Below, one piece after another: positions 32,006 through 41,277 of a stretch of DNA of 64,000 nucleotides. Origin of the DNA: Vibrio maritimus (GTDB taxonomy: Bacteria; Pseudomonadota; Gammaproteobacteria; Enterobacterales; Vibrionaceae); assembly GCF_021441885.1 (NCBI RefSeq), contig NZ_CP090439.1:186001-250000 (forward strand), written 5' to 3'. A program made the position numbers and the translations under genes. The first letter of the stretch is position 1. The number at the start of each line of letters is the position of its first letter. The notes beneath the pieces were generated by a model. That model was not told the origin of the DNA. It did not search any database and saw only the letters and a list, made by a program, of their open reading frames with translations.

Positions 32006-32044
32006 AAACGCCCCTCTGAAGAGTCTATCCAGAGGGGCATTTTG
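32006..32044 (+). terminator. Terminator of the second chemoreceptor
   Basis: GCCCCTCT (32010-32017) pairs with AGAGGGGC (32031-32038) around a 13-nt loop, flanked by AAAA on the left and ATTTTG on the right. It lies 36 nt after the stop and can serve the convergent DUF4345 gene too. Confidence 0.75.
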
Positions 32045-32071
32045 TATTTGCTATCTGCTATTTCCTATTTA

Positions 32072-32473
32072 CTATTTGAAGTAGAATCGCCGTTTGGGCA
32101 GTTTCCATAGAATGAACAATCCCCAAACAGTGAAGAAGACTTCCGTTGCCAGATAGATTTGCATCGTATCGTTAGGCTGGGATTCCACAACGATACCCAT
32201 CAATCTCGTTACTGCCATTAAGCCAGCAAGCAAAGTGGCGGCAATCACCGACAATTTCAATGTCTCGGCTCTAAGTACCAGTAGCGCCAATATGATGCCT
32301 ATCGCCATCATCATGCCACCATAGGTCGCTCGTATATCAATGGCTGCCGAGTAAGAAAACAATGCACTGTCTGTTACTCGTTCGAACAGCATATTTGGGG
32401 ACAGAGAAAACAACAGCCCGTAACCTAAAAAGACCAGTGTTGTTATCCATACCATCAGCTTTGCTTGAAACAT
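32072..32473 (-). CDS. DUF4345-like four-helix membrane protein
   Basis: From the preferred start MFQAKLMVWITTLVFLGYGL the protein has 133 residues and four hydrophobic helices (about 5-25, 45-68, 72-92 and 102-122). An upstream in-frame ATG at 32524 adds 17 polar residues and is less likely. The pattern DIRATYGGMMMAIG between helices fits DUF4345, whose function is unknown. It lies about 100 nt downstream of ureG on the same strand, so read-through from the urea operon is possible, but no functional link is evident. Confidence 0.65.
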   Translation of the reverse strand: MFQAKLMVWITTLVFLGYGLLFSLSPNMLFERVTDSALFSYSAAIDIRATYGGMMMAIGIILALLVLRAETLKLSVIAATLLAGLMAVTRLMGIVVESQPNDTMQIYLATEVFFTVWGLFILWKLPKRRFYFK

Positions 32474-32570
32474 ACACGTTCCGCCTATCTCGTCTTTAGC
32501 AAAAGTGTAAGTCACAACCGTCACTTATGTGTAACTTTGAGTCTGTAAATCCAAGCGAAGTCTTAAAATC

Positions 32571-33206
32571 TTAACTATGAAACTCAAGCATACCTTCAGT
32601 CAAAATGAAATCGATGATGGTGTCCAAACCTTTACTCTCTTTTAAGTTGGTAAAGACATACGGCTTGGTTGGGCGCATACGTTGTGTGTCTTGCTCCATC
32701 ACCTCTAGTGATGCACCAACATAAGGAGCAAGGTCGATTTTGTTGATGACAAGCAGATCAGAGCGCGTAATGCCCGGACCACCTTTACGTGGGATCTTCT
32801 CCCCTTCCGCTACGTCAATAACATAGATAGTTAAGTCAGCAAGCTCAGGGCTGAACGTTGCACTTAGGTTATCGCCACCACTCTCAACAAAAACCACATC
32901 GAGATTTTTATGACGTTTAGCGAGCTCTTCTACCGCTGCTAGGTTCATGGAAGCGTCTTCGCGAATCGCGGTATGAGGACAGCCTCCTGTTTCTACACCG
33001 ATGATACGATCTGGTTCAAGAGCCTCTGCTCGAGTTAGGATCTTCGCATCTTCCTGCGTATAGATATCATTGGTCACAACAGCAATATGGAGTTTATCCC
33101 TGATCGCTTTACACAAGACCTCAAGCAATGCCGTTTTGCCTGAGCCTACTGGGCCACCGATTCCGATTCGTAGTGGCTGTTTATAGCTGTCTGTTGTACT
33201 TGTCAT
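32571..33206 (-). CDS. ureG: Urease accessory GTPase UreG
   Basis: The 211-residue SIMIBI GTPase has the P loop GGPVGSGKTALLE, the ESGGDNLSATFSPELAD motif, a metal-binding Cys-Pro-His (GGCPHTAIREDAS) and NKIDLA for guanine recognition. UreG delivers nickel to apo-urease with UreD, UreF and UreE, using GTP. It is the last gene of the urt-ure block, 61 nt after ureF. Its length is normal for the family. Confidence 0.97.
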   Translation of the reverse strand: MTSTTDSYKQPLRIGIGGPVGSGKTALLEVLCKAIRDKLHIAVVTNDIYTQEDAKILTRAEALEPDRIIGVETGGCPHTAIREDASMNLAAVEELAKRHKNLDVVFVESGGDNLSATFSPELADLTIYVIDVAEGEKIPRKGGPGITRSDLLVINKIDLAPYVGASLEVMEQDTQRMRPTKPYVFTNLKESKGLDTIIDFILTEGMLEFHS

Positions 33207-33267
33207 GATGTTATCTCTTCCTTTTTCGTCACTCGTTTGTTGTCAAGGCAGTTTGTGCCGCTAACCA

Positions 33268-34008
33268 CTATGAGCGAAATAATCTTGTATATTGTGTCTC
33301 ATGAAGACTGCTGGCTATGGATACCGAAGGTGTAAAACTGCCAATCATCCAGTCTTCCGTCTGCTGTTCGATTTCGAGCGCTTTAGCAAACTGATCAGAT
33401 AGATTGATAAGTGCAAGCTGACCGTCGGTTTGACCTAAAGGAACCAGCTTTACACCTGCCATGACTAAGTTCTCAGCCCAGCTCCACAAGTAGCCTTTCT
33501 TAAGCTCGTTCAAATCAATCTTCCAATACACCGCAGCAACACATAAGCCGAGCAGCTGGTTTGGCTGATAATCGTCGAGCGCGACGCCGTCAATCGCTAT
33601 TTCTAATCTGCCAAGCAAAGTATTGAGTGCTAGCCCTCGTTGCTTCTCTTCAGCTCGCAACTCTTTCGTCTCACGACTGCTCACCAACCTTTCTGACAGG
33701 TCTGAAATCGCGTTAGTATCTAAAGCTTGAATCGCCTGATAAAGCCTGTCGATGATTGGCAATTCAAGGGTTGCAACGCTGCTAAACAGCATATTTGACA
33801 ACCACTCTTCCATCGAAGCGCGGTTTTTCACCCAGCCCGCCTCCACCGCCCACTCAAGACCTTGCGAGTAAGTAAACCCGCCGATGGGAAGTGATGGGCT
33901 GATCAACTGGAACAATCGATAGCTAGACACATCGTTGTTGATTTTAGGCTCTGACGTCGACGCAATATCGCTGTCGCTCCCCAGAGCCTGATTGGCATTC
34001 ATTGCCAT
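33268..34008 (-). CDS. ureF: Urease accessory protein UreF
   Basis: The 246-residue, all-helical protein contains the UreF hallmark SPSLPIGGFTYSQGLEWAVE near residue 37 and SRETKELRAEEKQRG. It bridges UreD on the apo-urease and the GTPase UreG. The first 28 residues are a polar extension before the conserved core and may vary among vibrios. A 3-nt gap separates it from the HupE/UreJ gene upstream, so the pair is translationally coupled. Confidence 0.95.
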   Translation of the reverse strand: MAMNANQALGSDSDIASTSEPKINNDVSSYRLFQLISPSLPIGGFTYSQGLEWAVEAGWVKNRASMEEWLSNMLFSSVATLELPIIDRLYQAIQALDTNAISDLSERLVSSRETKELRAEEKQRGLALNTLLGRLEIAIDGVALDDYQPNQLLGLCVAAVYWKIDLNELKKGYLWSWAENLVMAGVKLVPLGQTDGQLALINLSDQFAKALEIEQQTEDWMIGSFTPSVSIASSLHETQYTRLFRS

Positions 34009-34011
34009 AAA

Positions 34012-34584
34012 TTAGGCTGCCATCAAGAACAGTGAGCTTGCCGCAGCAACGCCAACCGACATCCAACGTGATGCAACGCGACTACCAATTTGAGTGCCCA
34101 GTGTCATCAGTGCTGTCGCGCCCAAAGCCATTCCCAGTGAGAACTGACCAAGTGTGCCTTCAGCTTCAACACCATGTGCATAGCCGTGGAAAAACATCAT
34201 GCCAATACACAGACCAACCGCTAGCTTAACCATCTTTTGCGATGCACTGAACGCATGCCAAATCGCCGCACTGACCACAAAAAGAGACGCCACGATCGCT
34301 GTCTCCACTCCGGTCGCGAGACCAAAGGTGCTACCAATTAATAGTCCCACCATAAGCATCGCTAGCGCACCGGCGACTAGACCAATTTTTTGAGCTTTGG
34401 TCGCGCTTAGACAACCAACAAGAAGACCAAAAGCAAGTAGCATAATCAGATGATCGATACCCGTCACCGGGTGCGTGAGACCACTTGAGAATGCCGTTGA
34501 TTCATGACCAGGGTGCGCTAATGCAAAAGTCGGAGCCAATAAAAGAGAGCTGAACGTTGTTAATTTGAGGAATGGTGTTTTCAT
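34012..34584 (-). CDS. HupE/UreJ family nickel transporter-like protein
   Basis: The 190-residue membrane protein has a signal-like N-terminus ending at ALA, the motif HPGHE just after it, HPVTGIDHLIMLLAFGLLVG and GMMFFHGYAHG. These His motifs define the HupE/UreJ family, which supplies nickel for hydrogenases or urease. It is embedded between ureE and ureF, so nickel supply to urease is the likely role. This is the only nickel-uptake candidate in the cluster. Confidence 0.92.
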   Translation of the reverse strand: MKTPFLKLTTFSSLLLAPTFALAHPGHESTAFSSGLTHPVTGIDHLIMLLAFGLLVGCLSATKAQKIGLVAGALAMLMVGLLIGSTFGLATGVETAIVASLFVVSAAIWHAFSASQKMVKLAVGLCIGMMFFHGYAHGVEAEGTLGQFSLGMALGATALMTLGTQIGSRVASRWMSVGVAAASSLFLMAA

Positions 34585-34645
34585 TGAAATTTCCTTTTCA
34601 TTATATTTTTAGTAGTAAATCGTTGTGGTTCGGATTATATTCGGA

Positions 34646-35098
34646 TTAATGATGGTGGTGATGTCCACCACTTTTGCCACCGTATGCGCCCCCCTCAGGC
34701 TCAAACGGCGCAAGCTCTGAAGTCACTTCTGCGCCAAGTCCTTCCACCATTTCATCTAATACATGATCGTGTTGATATCGAACCCAGCCAAACTCCACTT
34801 GTAGTGGCACGTGACGGTTGCCGAGGTGATAGGCAACGCGAGTAAGCAGATGTAGGTCACTGCAATACACTGACGAGACTTGCTCAGGCGCAGCTTTCAC
34901 TTCAATCACGAGCCCACACTTACTCTTAAGCTGTTCTCCACCACGAAGAATATGACCTCTTGGCAAAAACAGACCTGCATCACGTCCATCATCAAGAATG
35001 ACCTTTAGGCGGCTCTTAATACGGCTGTCGATAGGCAGACTTAAAAATGCGTGAGGTTGTGGTGTTAACTCTTTGGTAATTTCTATTAATTCAATCAC
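34646..35098 (-). CDS. ureE: Urease nickel metallochaperone UreE
   Basis: The 150-residue protein has the N-terminal peptide-binding domain (DSRIKSRLKVILDDGRDAGL) and the metal-binding domain with LTRVAYHLGNRHVPLQVE. It ends in a short histidine tail, GGHHHHH, that binds extra nickel. UreE passes Ni to UreG. It follows ureC after 35 nt. Confidence 0.96.
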   Translation of the reverse strand: MIELIEITKELTPQPHAFLSLPIDSRIKSRLKVILDDGRDAGLFLPRGHILRGGEQLKSKCGLVIEVKAAPEQVSSVYCSDLHLLTRVAYHLGNRHVPLQVEFGWVRYQHDHVLDEMVEGLGAEVTSELAPFEPEGGAYGGKSGGHHHHH

Positions 35099-35133
35099 TG
35101 TGTTGTCCTCAAAAAACTCTCAATACCCATCGG

Positions 35134-36837
35134 TTAAAATAAGAAATAGCGCTGTGCCATTGGTAATACTTCGGCAGGCTCACAGACAAGCAACTCACCG
35201 TCGGCACGCACTTGATATGTCTGGGAATCCACTTCGATATTCGGCTGCCAATCATTCAACTTCATGTCCGCTTTGCTGATCGTTCGGCACTGTTTAGCGA
35301 CGCCAATTAAGCTGCCCAGTCCAAGCTGACCGGCAATGTCAGCATCGGCCGCTGCTTGTGAGACAAACAACATCGAGGTGTTTTGTGATGCTTTACCGTA
35401 GCTGCCAAACATAGAGCGGTAGTGAACAGGCTGCGGAGTCGGAATCGATGCATTAGGATCACCCATCGGTGCCATCGCAATCATGCCGCCTTTAAGCACA
35501 ACGCTCGGTTTTACTCCAAAGAAGGCTGGTTTCCAGAGGACCAAGTCAGCAAGTTTGCCAACCTCAATGGAACCGATTTCATGCGCCATACCATGTGTAA
35601 TAGCTGGGTTGATGGTGTACTTGGCAACATATCGCTTCAAACGGAAGTTATCACTGTAACTAGAGTCTTCTTTAAGGCTGCCACGCTGTACTTTCATCTT
35701 GTGGGCGGTTTGCCAAGTTCGAGTGATCACTTCACCCACACGTCCCATCGCCTGTGAGTCAGAGGCAATCATAGAAAATGCGCCAAGGTCGTGCAGAATA
35801 TCTTCTGCTGCAATGGTTTCACGGCGAATGCGAGACTCTGCGAATGCCACATCTTCTGCAATAGAAGGCGACAAGTGGTGACACACCATCAACATATCTA
35901 GGTGCTCATCCACGGTATTGACCGTATATGGTCGCGTTGGGTTGGTTGAAGACGGCAGTACGTTTGATTCGCCAGCGGCTTTAATAATATCTGGCGCGTG
36001 ACCACCGCCCGCTCCTTCGGTGTGATATGTATGAATAACGCGATCGCCAATAGCGCCAAGCGTAGACTCTACAAAGCCAGATTCATTCAGAGTATCGGTA
36101 TGAATGGCAACTTGAACATCCATTTCATCGGCAACGGTCAAACACGTATCGATGGATGCTGGTGTCGTACCCCAGTCTTCGTGAAGCTTCAAGCCAACCG
36201 CTCCGGCAGCAATTTGTTCACGCAGCGCTTCTGGTTGACTCGCATTACCTTTACCAAGCAAGCCAAAGTTCATTGGAAATTGGTCTAACGACTCAAGCAT
36301 GCGGTGCATGTTCCAAGGGCCAGGAGTACAGGTCGTTGCATTAGTGCCCGTGTTAGGGCCAGTACCACCACCAATCATTGTGGTTACACCGGAAGCTAAC
36401 GCTTCTTCAATCTGTTGCGGGCAGATGAAGTGGATGTGAGAGTCAATCCCACCCGCCGTCAATATTGAACCTTCTCCGGCTAATACCTCGGTGCCTGGAC
36501 CAACAATGATATCAACACCTGGCTGTATATCCGGGTTACCCGCTTTGCCGAGCGCTTGAATGCGCCCATTTTTCACCGCGACATCCGCTTTAATGATGCC
36601 CCAGTAATCCAACACCAATGCGTTGGTAATGACGAGGTCAGGCGTTTCAGCGCTAGGACGCTGGCTCTGGCCCATACCGTCGCGAATGACTTTACCGCCA
36701 CCAAATTTAACTTCGTCACCGTATACAGTGAGGTCTTGCTCTACCTCTAGCCAAAGCTCTGTATCCGCTAAGCGAACTCGGTCCCCGACTGTGGGACCAA
36801 ACATCTCGGCGTATGCCTGTCTGGATATCTTCGCCAT
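35134..36837 (-). CDS. ureC: Urease alpha subunit UreC
   Basis: The 567-residue catalytic subunit has all active-site elements: SHIHFICP (Ni ligands), the carbamylated lysine in GLKLHEDWG, the His ligands in IHTDTLNESGF and HTEGAGGGHAPD, the flap MVCHHL with its cysteine and histidine, and the aspartate in ASDSQAMGRVGE. It hydrolyses urea to ammonia and carbamate. Its length equals that of other bacterial UreC proteins with separate UreA and UreB. It begins 86 nt after ureB, a slightly long gap that shows no terminator. Confidence 0.98.
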   Translation of the reverse strand: MAKISRQAYAEMFGPTVGDRVRLADTELWLEVEQDLTVYGDEVKFGGGKVIRDGMGQSQRPSAETPDLVITNALVLDYWGIIKADVAVKNGRIQALGKAGNPDIQPGVDIIVGPGTEVLAGEGSILTAGGIDSHIHFICPQQIEEALASGVTTMIGGGTGPNTGTNATTCTPGPWNMHRMLESLDQFPMNFGLLGKGNASQPEALREQIAAGAVGLKLHEDWGTTPASIDTCLTVADEMDVQVAIHTDTLNESGFVESTLGAIGDRVIHTYHTEGAGGGHAPDIIKAAGESNVLPSSTNPTRPYTVNTVDEHLDMLMVCHHLSPSIAEDVAFAESRIRRETIAAEDILHDLGAFSMIASDSQAMGRVGEVITRTWQTAHKMKVQRGSLKEDSSYSDNFRLKRYVAKYTINPAITHGMAHEIGSIEVGKLADLVLWKPAFFGVKPSVVLKGGMIAMAPMGDPNASIPTPQPVHYRSMFGSYGKASQNTSMLFVSQAAADADIAGQLGLGSLIGVAKQCRTISKADMKLNDWQPNIEVDSQTYQVRADGELLVCEPAEVLPMAQRYFLF

Positions 36838-36923
36838 TATTCTTCCTTGTTGTTTTGTTTGGCGTACTGATGATTAGCCCAAATAGTTTTCTTATCTTGA
36901 AGTACTACTGAGGCTACCGCGCA

Positions 36924-37259
36924 CTAAAGCGCGCCCATTACCTTGCCTTGGAAACCATAAACTTCACGCTTACCTGCAAACGAAACCAACTCAACAGTTC
37001 GCGACTGCCCTGGTTCAAAACGCGTTGCTGTGCCAGCGGGAATGTTTAGGCGAAAACCTTTAGTCAGGTCTCGGTCGAAGCTCAGTGCTTCATTGACCTC
37101 GAAGAAGTGGTAATGAGAGCCAATTTGCACCGGTCTATCGCCTAGATTCTCGACCTTTACCGTAACCGTCTCTCGGCCCACGTTAAGTTCGATATCACCT
37201 TTAGCGGTCTCGACCTGCCCTGGGACAAAGCCCGTGTAGTGTTTAGATGATCCTGCCAT
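36924..37259 (-). CDS. ureB: Urease beta subunit UreB
   Basis: The 111-residue subunit includes VENLGDRPVQIGSHYHFFEVN and the C-terminal FAGKREVYGFQGKVMG, both diagnostic of UreB. It packs with UreA and UreC in the trimer of heterotrimers. The first residues (MAGSSKHYTGFVPGQV) are slightly longer than the usual start at IPGE. Confidence 0.97.
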   Translation of the reverse strand: MAGSSKHYTGFVPGQVETAKGDIELNVGRETVTVKVENLGDRPVQIGSHYHFFEVNEALSFDRDLTKGFRLNIPAGTATRFEPGQSRTVELVSFAGKREVYGFQGKVMGAL

Positions 37260-37303
37260 GTCACCTCCTAAATTTAGTTAAGCGAGTTTGTTAAACCGAT
37301 GAG

Positions 37304-37606
37304 TTAAACAATGGGTTCATGGACGGTCACCAATTTGGTGCCATCTGGAAATGTCGCTTCAACTTGAACGTCGGGGATCATAGACGGAACGCCTTCCATG
37401 ACATCTTCGGTGGTAAGTAGTGTGCGCCCAAAATCCATCAGTTCGGAAACTGTTTTCCCTTCTCTAGCGCCTTCTAAAATGGCGCTAGAGATAAGAGCGA
37501 CGGATTCTGGATAATTGAGTTTCAAGCCTTTGTCTTTGCGCTGCTGGGCTAACATACCAGCGCAAAAGATGAGAAGTTTGTCCTTCTCTCTTGGGGTCAA
37601 TTCCAT
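37304..37606 (-). CDS. ureA: Urease gamma subunit UreA
   Basis: The 100-residue subunit starts MELTPREKDKLLIF and has RKDKGLKLNYPESVALIS and MIPDVQVEATFPDGTKLVTVH, the standard UreA features at standard length. It begins 33 nt after ureD and precedes ureB by 44 nt. Confidence 0.98.
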   Translation of the reverse strand: MELTPREKDKLLIFCAGMLAQQRKDKGLKLNYPESVALISSAILEGAREGKTVSELMDFGRTLLTTEDVMEGVPSMIPDVQVEATFPDGTKLVTVHEPIV

Positions 37607-37639
37607 TGATAAGCCTTATCGTCGATTCTAATTGTTGGT

Positions 37640-38539
37640 TTAGGTCGCCCAGATCCTCGGTGGATATGGACATTCGCCAGTCCAATGCTCTCTCGCCACC
37701 TGCCAAACTTGTTGGAAGCAATCCAAGATCACTTCACTCCAGTTCCCAAGTGCACGAATTACAAGCAAATTTTCCAACTGACTCACAGCAATAAGTACTG
37801 CACCTTTTTTGTTTTCTTGCTGCATGGTAGTGAGCAAGCTCTGTACCAACTGGTAAAAATCTTCATCATCAATTGAAATGTAAAGCGTCCCCATCATTTG
37901 ATAGCCAAGAAGACCCTTATCTTTCAATAGTTTATCTTCACCCTTAACATTCAAACCTTCTGTAAGTAAACGTTGCCCATCAAGGTAAATCTCTGTTTTA
38001 CCTACTAAATGTCCTGAGCTAAATCCCTCATTTAGTGCAGGGCGACCAAAACAGTGCATCTCCCAGCCCAAAAACTGTGCATCCTTTTCGAGGTGCACTT
38101 GTGTATCCATTCGCACGTGCGCATCGGGAAAAAAGATGTTCTCTTGAGGTAGCCACTCAAGGCGTGCTCCTTTTTCTACCGATAGAATCTGGCTCTGCTT
38201 AGCATACTTATTTTCAGAACGGTAAAACTTGGTAGCGCCCGGTGTGGTAATCAACACATTAGCGCCCCGTTCTGCCTTCGCTTTAATTTGCAACGTATCA
38301 CCGCCTACTACACCACCCGGAGGGTGAAGCAGGTAAGTGTGACAGGGATTACCCTCTGGGTAGAGAGGACGCTGTATCGCGAGTGGTCCTTGCTGCGAAC
38401 GGTGCTTTAGGACGGTTTTGTCACCTCGATTGACAAAACCCAGACTGAGTCTGGCTTTCCAGCCAAACTCAGTCTGTGCGTCAATGATTCGACCAAGACC
38501 CGCCTTCGGGTCTTGGGGTACTTCAAGGAGCGTGGTCAT
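37640..38539 (-). CDS. ureD: Urease accessory protein UreD
   Basis: The 299-residue protein has the UreD core LLHPPGGVVGGDTL, TTPGATKFYRS and LEWLPQENIFFPDA. UreD binds apo-urease and forms the tunnel that guides nickel from UreG. Its start overlaps the urtE stop by 4 nt, tying the uptake genes to the urease genes in one transcript. Confidence 0.96.
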   Translation of the reverse strand: MTTLLEVPQDPKAGLGRIIDAQTEFGWKARLSLGFVNRGDKTVLKHRSQQGPLAIQRPLYPEGNPCHTYLLHPPGGVVGGDTLQIKAKAERGANVLITTPGATKFYRSENKYAKQSQILSVEKGARLEWLPQENIFFPDAHVRMDTQVHLEKDAQFLGWEMHCFGRPALNEGFSSGHLVGKTEIYLDGQRLLTEGLNVKGEDKLLKDKGLLGYQMMGTLYISIDDEDFYQLVQSLLTTMQQENKKGAVLIAVSQLENLLVIRALGNWSEVILDCFQQVWQVAREHWTGECPYPPRIWAT

Positions 38540-39231
38540 ACTGTCAAATACTCCTTAATCAAGCCGTCATTTAGAGCTGCCATCTCACCCTCAGCCACTT
38601 GGCGACCTCGGTCAAGAATGCAAAACTGATCACCGACTTTTCTTGCAAACGGCAGTTTCTGCTCGACCAATAACACCGTCAGACCCAGTTTCTCATTGAG
38701 CATGCGGATGATATCGCCAATCTCTTGAACGATATTGGGTTGGATACCCTCTGTCGGCTCATCGAGAATCAGTAGTTTTGGATTCACCACTAATGCACGA
38801 CCAATCGCGAGTTGCTGCTGTTGACCACCCGACAAATCGCCCCCTCGACGATGAAGCATCTCCTTTAATACAGGGAAGAGATCGAAAATAAACTCAGGGA
38901 TCTTGCGATCGCCCTTGTCTCGAATCGGTAGTCCTACTTCAAGGTTTTCTTGAACCGTGAGCATCGGAAAGATCTGTCGGCCTTGAGGCACATAGCCAAT
39001 ACCCATTCTAGGGCGTGACTCGGCGTCGTGTTTTAGTAGCGACTCTCCATTGAGCTGAATATCGCCGCTCTTAACCTTGACCAAGCCCATAATGCACTGC
39101 AACAGAGTTGTTTTTCCTACGCCATTACGTCCCATAAGCACAGTACACTTACCCTCGGGAATCGACATATCAAGATCCCACAAGGTGTGGCTTTCACCAT
39201 AAAACTGATTGAGTGATTGAATCTGTAGCAT
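38536..39231 (-). CDS. urtE: Urea ABC transporter ATP-binding protein UrtE
   Basis: The 231-residue ATPase of the LivF type has Walker A GRNGVGKT, Q loop PQGR, signature LSGGQQQQ, Walker B LLILDEPTEG and a switch region ending in EQK. It pairs with UrtD to power urea import. It begins 1 nt after urtD and overlaps ureD. Confidence 0.95.
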   Translation of the reverse strand: MLQIQSLNQFYGESHTLWDLDMSIPEGKCTVLMGRNGVGKTTLLQCIMGLVKVKSGDIQLNGESLLKHDAESRPRMGIGYVPQGRQIFPMLTVQENLEVGLPIRDKGDRKIPEFIFDLFPVLKEMLHRRGGDLSGGQQQQLAIGRALVVNPKLLILDEPTEGIQPNIVQEIGDIIRMLNEKLGLTVLLVEQKLPFARKVGDQFCILDRGRQVAEGEMAALNDGLIKEYLTV

Positions 39232-39232
39232 G

Positions 39233-40084
39233 CTATTCCCCTAGATAAACCTGTTTGACTTCAGGATGAGACTGAACCTGATCCATGGTGCCCTCTGCGA
39301 GCACATGACCCTGATGAAGCACAGTGACGTGGCTTGCGATTGAGCGGACAAAATCCATATCATGCTCAACCACGACAACCGAGTGCTTACCTGCAAGCGA
39401 ATTAAGCAACTCTGACGTTCTGTCCATCTCTTGATGGGTCATGCCAGCAACGGGTTCATCGACGAGCAATAATTTAGGGTTTTGCATCAGCAACATGCCG
39501 ATCTCTAACCACTGCTTTTGGCCGTGAGAAAGGTTACCTGCCGTCAGTGCAGCGTTATCTTTCAAATGAATCAACTCAAGTACCGACTCAAGCTTATCTT
39601 GTTGCTCACCTGATAATGTCGCGGTGTAGGTTCCCCACACTCCACGCACACCTGACATCGCCAACTCTAAGTTTTGCCAAACGGTCAGGCACTCAATCAC
39701 GGTTGGTTTTTGAAACTTACGGCCAATGCCTGCGTTGGCAATCTCCGACTCATTCATCTTGAGAAGGTTAATGTTGGAGCCAAGCCAAACTTGCCCTGTA
39801 TCCGGCTTAGTTTTACCCGTGATGATGTCCATCATGGTGGTTTTGCCCGCCCCATTTGGTCCAATGATGCAGCGTAACTCCCCTTCCTTGATATACAGGT
39901 TGAGATCATTGATCGCTTTAAAGCCGTCAAAGCTTTTGTTCACGCCTTCCACATACAGCAGAATGTTATGACGTGTATCGACAAGAGGATGTTGATCAGG
40001 TTTGAGAAACGAGAACACCTCATCACGCTTGGTGATCTCTTGCACCGAGCTTTTTAGCTGCTGAGCTCTATTTAACGTCGTCAT
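39233..40084 (-). CDS. urtD: Urea ABC transporter ATP-binding protein UrtD
   Basis: The 283-residue LivG-type ATPase has Walker A GPNGAGKTT, signature LSHGQKQWLEIG (the SHGQ variant typical of UrtD) and Walker B LLLVDEPVAGMT, with the switch histidine in VVEHDMDF. The first 35 residues are an N-terminal extension before the ABC core. It overlaps urtC by 4 nt. Confidence 0.95.
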   Translation of the reverse strand: MTTLNRAQQLKSSVQEITKRDEVFSFLKPDQHPLVDTRHNILLYVEGVNKSFDGFKAINDLNLYIKEGELRCIIGPNGAGKTTMMDIITGKTKPDTGQVWLGSNINLLKMNESEIANAGIGRKFQKPTVIECLTVWQNLELAMSGVRGVWGTYTATLSGEQQDKLESVLELIHLKDNAALTAGNLSHGQKQWLEIGMLLMQNPKLLLVDEPVAGMTHQEMDRTSELLNSLAGKHSVVVVEHDMDFVRSIASHVTVLHQGHVLAEGTMDQVQSHPEVKQVYLGE

Positions 40085-41268
40085 GCGGTTGCCTCCTTGT
40101 CAGACTCTTGAGTGGGCTTTGAGCGTTTCTTGAGTAACGCGATTTTTTCGGAAACAAACCCAATCAAGCCTTTCGGGAAGTACATGGTAGACAGTACAAA
40201 CAAACCGCCCAGCGCAAACAGCCACACCTCTGGAAACTCAACCGTAAACCAGCTCTTGGCATAGTTAATGACTAGGGCACCGACAATGGCGCCAAACAAG
40301 GTGGCTCGTCCACCTAGTGCAACCCAAACCACGATCTCAATAGAGTTCAGCGGCGCAAACTCTCCGGGGTTAATAATGCCGACCTGAGGGACATACAACG
40401 CACCAGCAATACCCGCGATCACGGCGGACAGTACGAATATCCATAGCTTGATACCATCAACGTCATAGCCCATAAAGCGTGTTCTCGACTCCGTATCGCG
40501 AATCGCCATGGATACTCGACCAAGTCGACTACTGATAACCGTTCTACAAACGATATAGCTGATGACAAGTGCAATTCCAGTCACCATAAACAGCGCAATT
40601 TTTGTGGAATCTTGCTGCAGGCTATAGCCAAGAATGTCTTTAAAGTCGGTAAGACCATTGTTACCACCAAAGCCCATTTCATTGCGGAAAAAAGCCAGCA
40701 TTAAGGCGTAGGTTAATGCCTGGGTCATTATTGACAGGTACACCCCTGAAACTCTCGAACGGAATGCCAAATAACCAAATACATAAGCAAGTGTGCCTGG
40801 TACCAGAACGACCATCAGGCAAGCAAACCAAAACTGATCAAAACCATGCCAGAACCAAGGAAGCTCTTGCCAATTTAGGAACACCATAAAGTCCGGCAAT
40901 ATTGGGTTGCCATAAACGCCTCTATCACCAATTTGACGCATCAGGTACATACCCATGGCGTAGCCACCAAGCGCAAAGAAAGCGCCATGCCCTAAACTCA
41001 GGATCCCGAGGTAACCCCATACTAAATCCACCGCCAGAGCGAGCATCGCATAACTTAGATACTTACCCATTAGCGAGATAGTAAACGTCTCAACGTGAAG
41101 TGGGTGGCCTGCTGGCAATAGTGTGTTCGCTAGCGGTATCAAGACAACAGCAGCTAAGATAGCCAAAATCGTAAGCTGTCCGCCCTTATCTCCACGCATA
41201 GCCGATAGAACAAACGACTTAGACTGTGTGCCCGCCGGATGTCCAGAAGATTGAATTGTTGAATGCAT
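40081..41268 (-). CDS. urtC: Urea ABC transporter permease UrtC
   Basis: The 395-residue inner-membrane permease of the LivM type has about ten hydrophobic segments. Characteristic stretches are VWGYLGILSLGHGAFFALGGYAMGMYLM and SAVIAGIAGALYVPQVGIINP. The last 25 residues are basic and cytoplasmic (KKRSKPTQESDKE). It forms the channel with UrtB and starts 9 nt after urtB. Confidence 0.95.
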   Translation of the reverse strand: MHSTIQSSGHPAGTQSKSFVLSAMRGDKGGQLTILAILAAVVLIPLANTLLPAGHPLHVETFTISLMGKYLSYAMLALAVDLVWGYLGILSLGHGAFFALGGYAMGMYLMRQIGDRGVYGNPILPDFMVFLNWQELPWFWHGFDQFWFACLMVVLVPGTLAYVFGYLAFRSRVSGVYLSIMTQALTYALMLAFFRNEMGFGGNNGLTDFKDILGYSLQQDSTKIALFMVTGIALVISYIVCRTVISSRLGRVSMAIRDTESRTRFMGYDVDGIKLWIFVLSAVIAGIAGALYVPQVGIINPGEFAPLNSIEIVVWVALGGRATLFGAIVGALVINYAKSWFTVEFPEVWLFALGGLFVLSTMYFPKGLIGFVSEKIALLKKRSKPTQESDKEATA

Positions 41269-41277
41269 ACGTTTTCC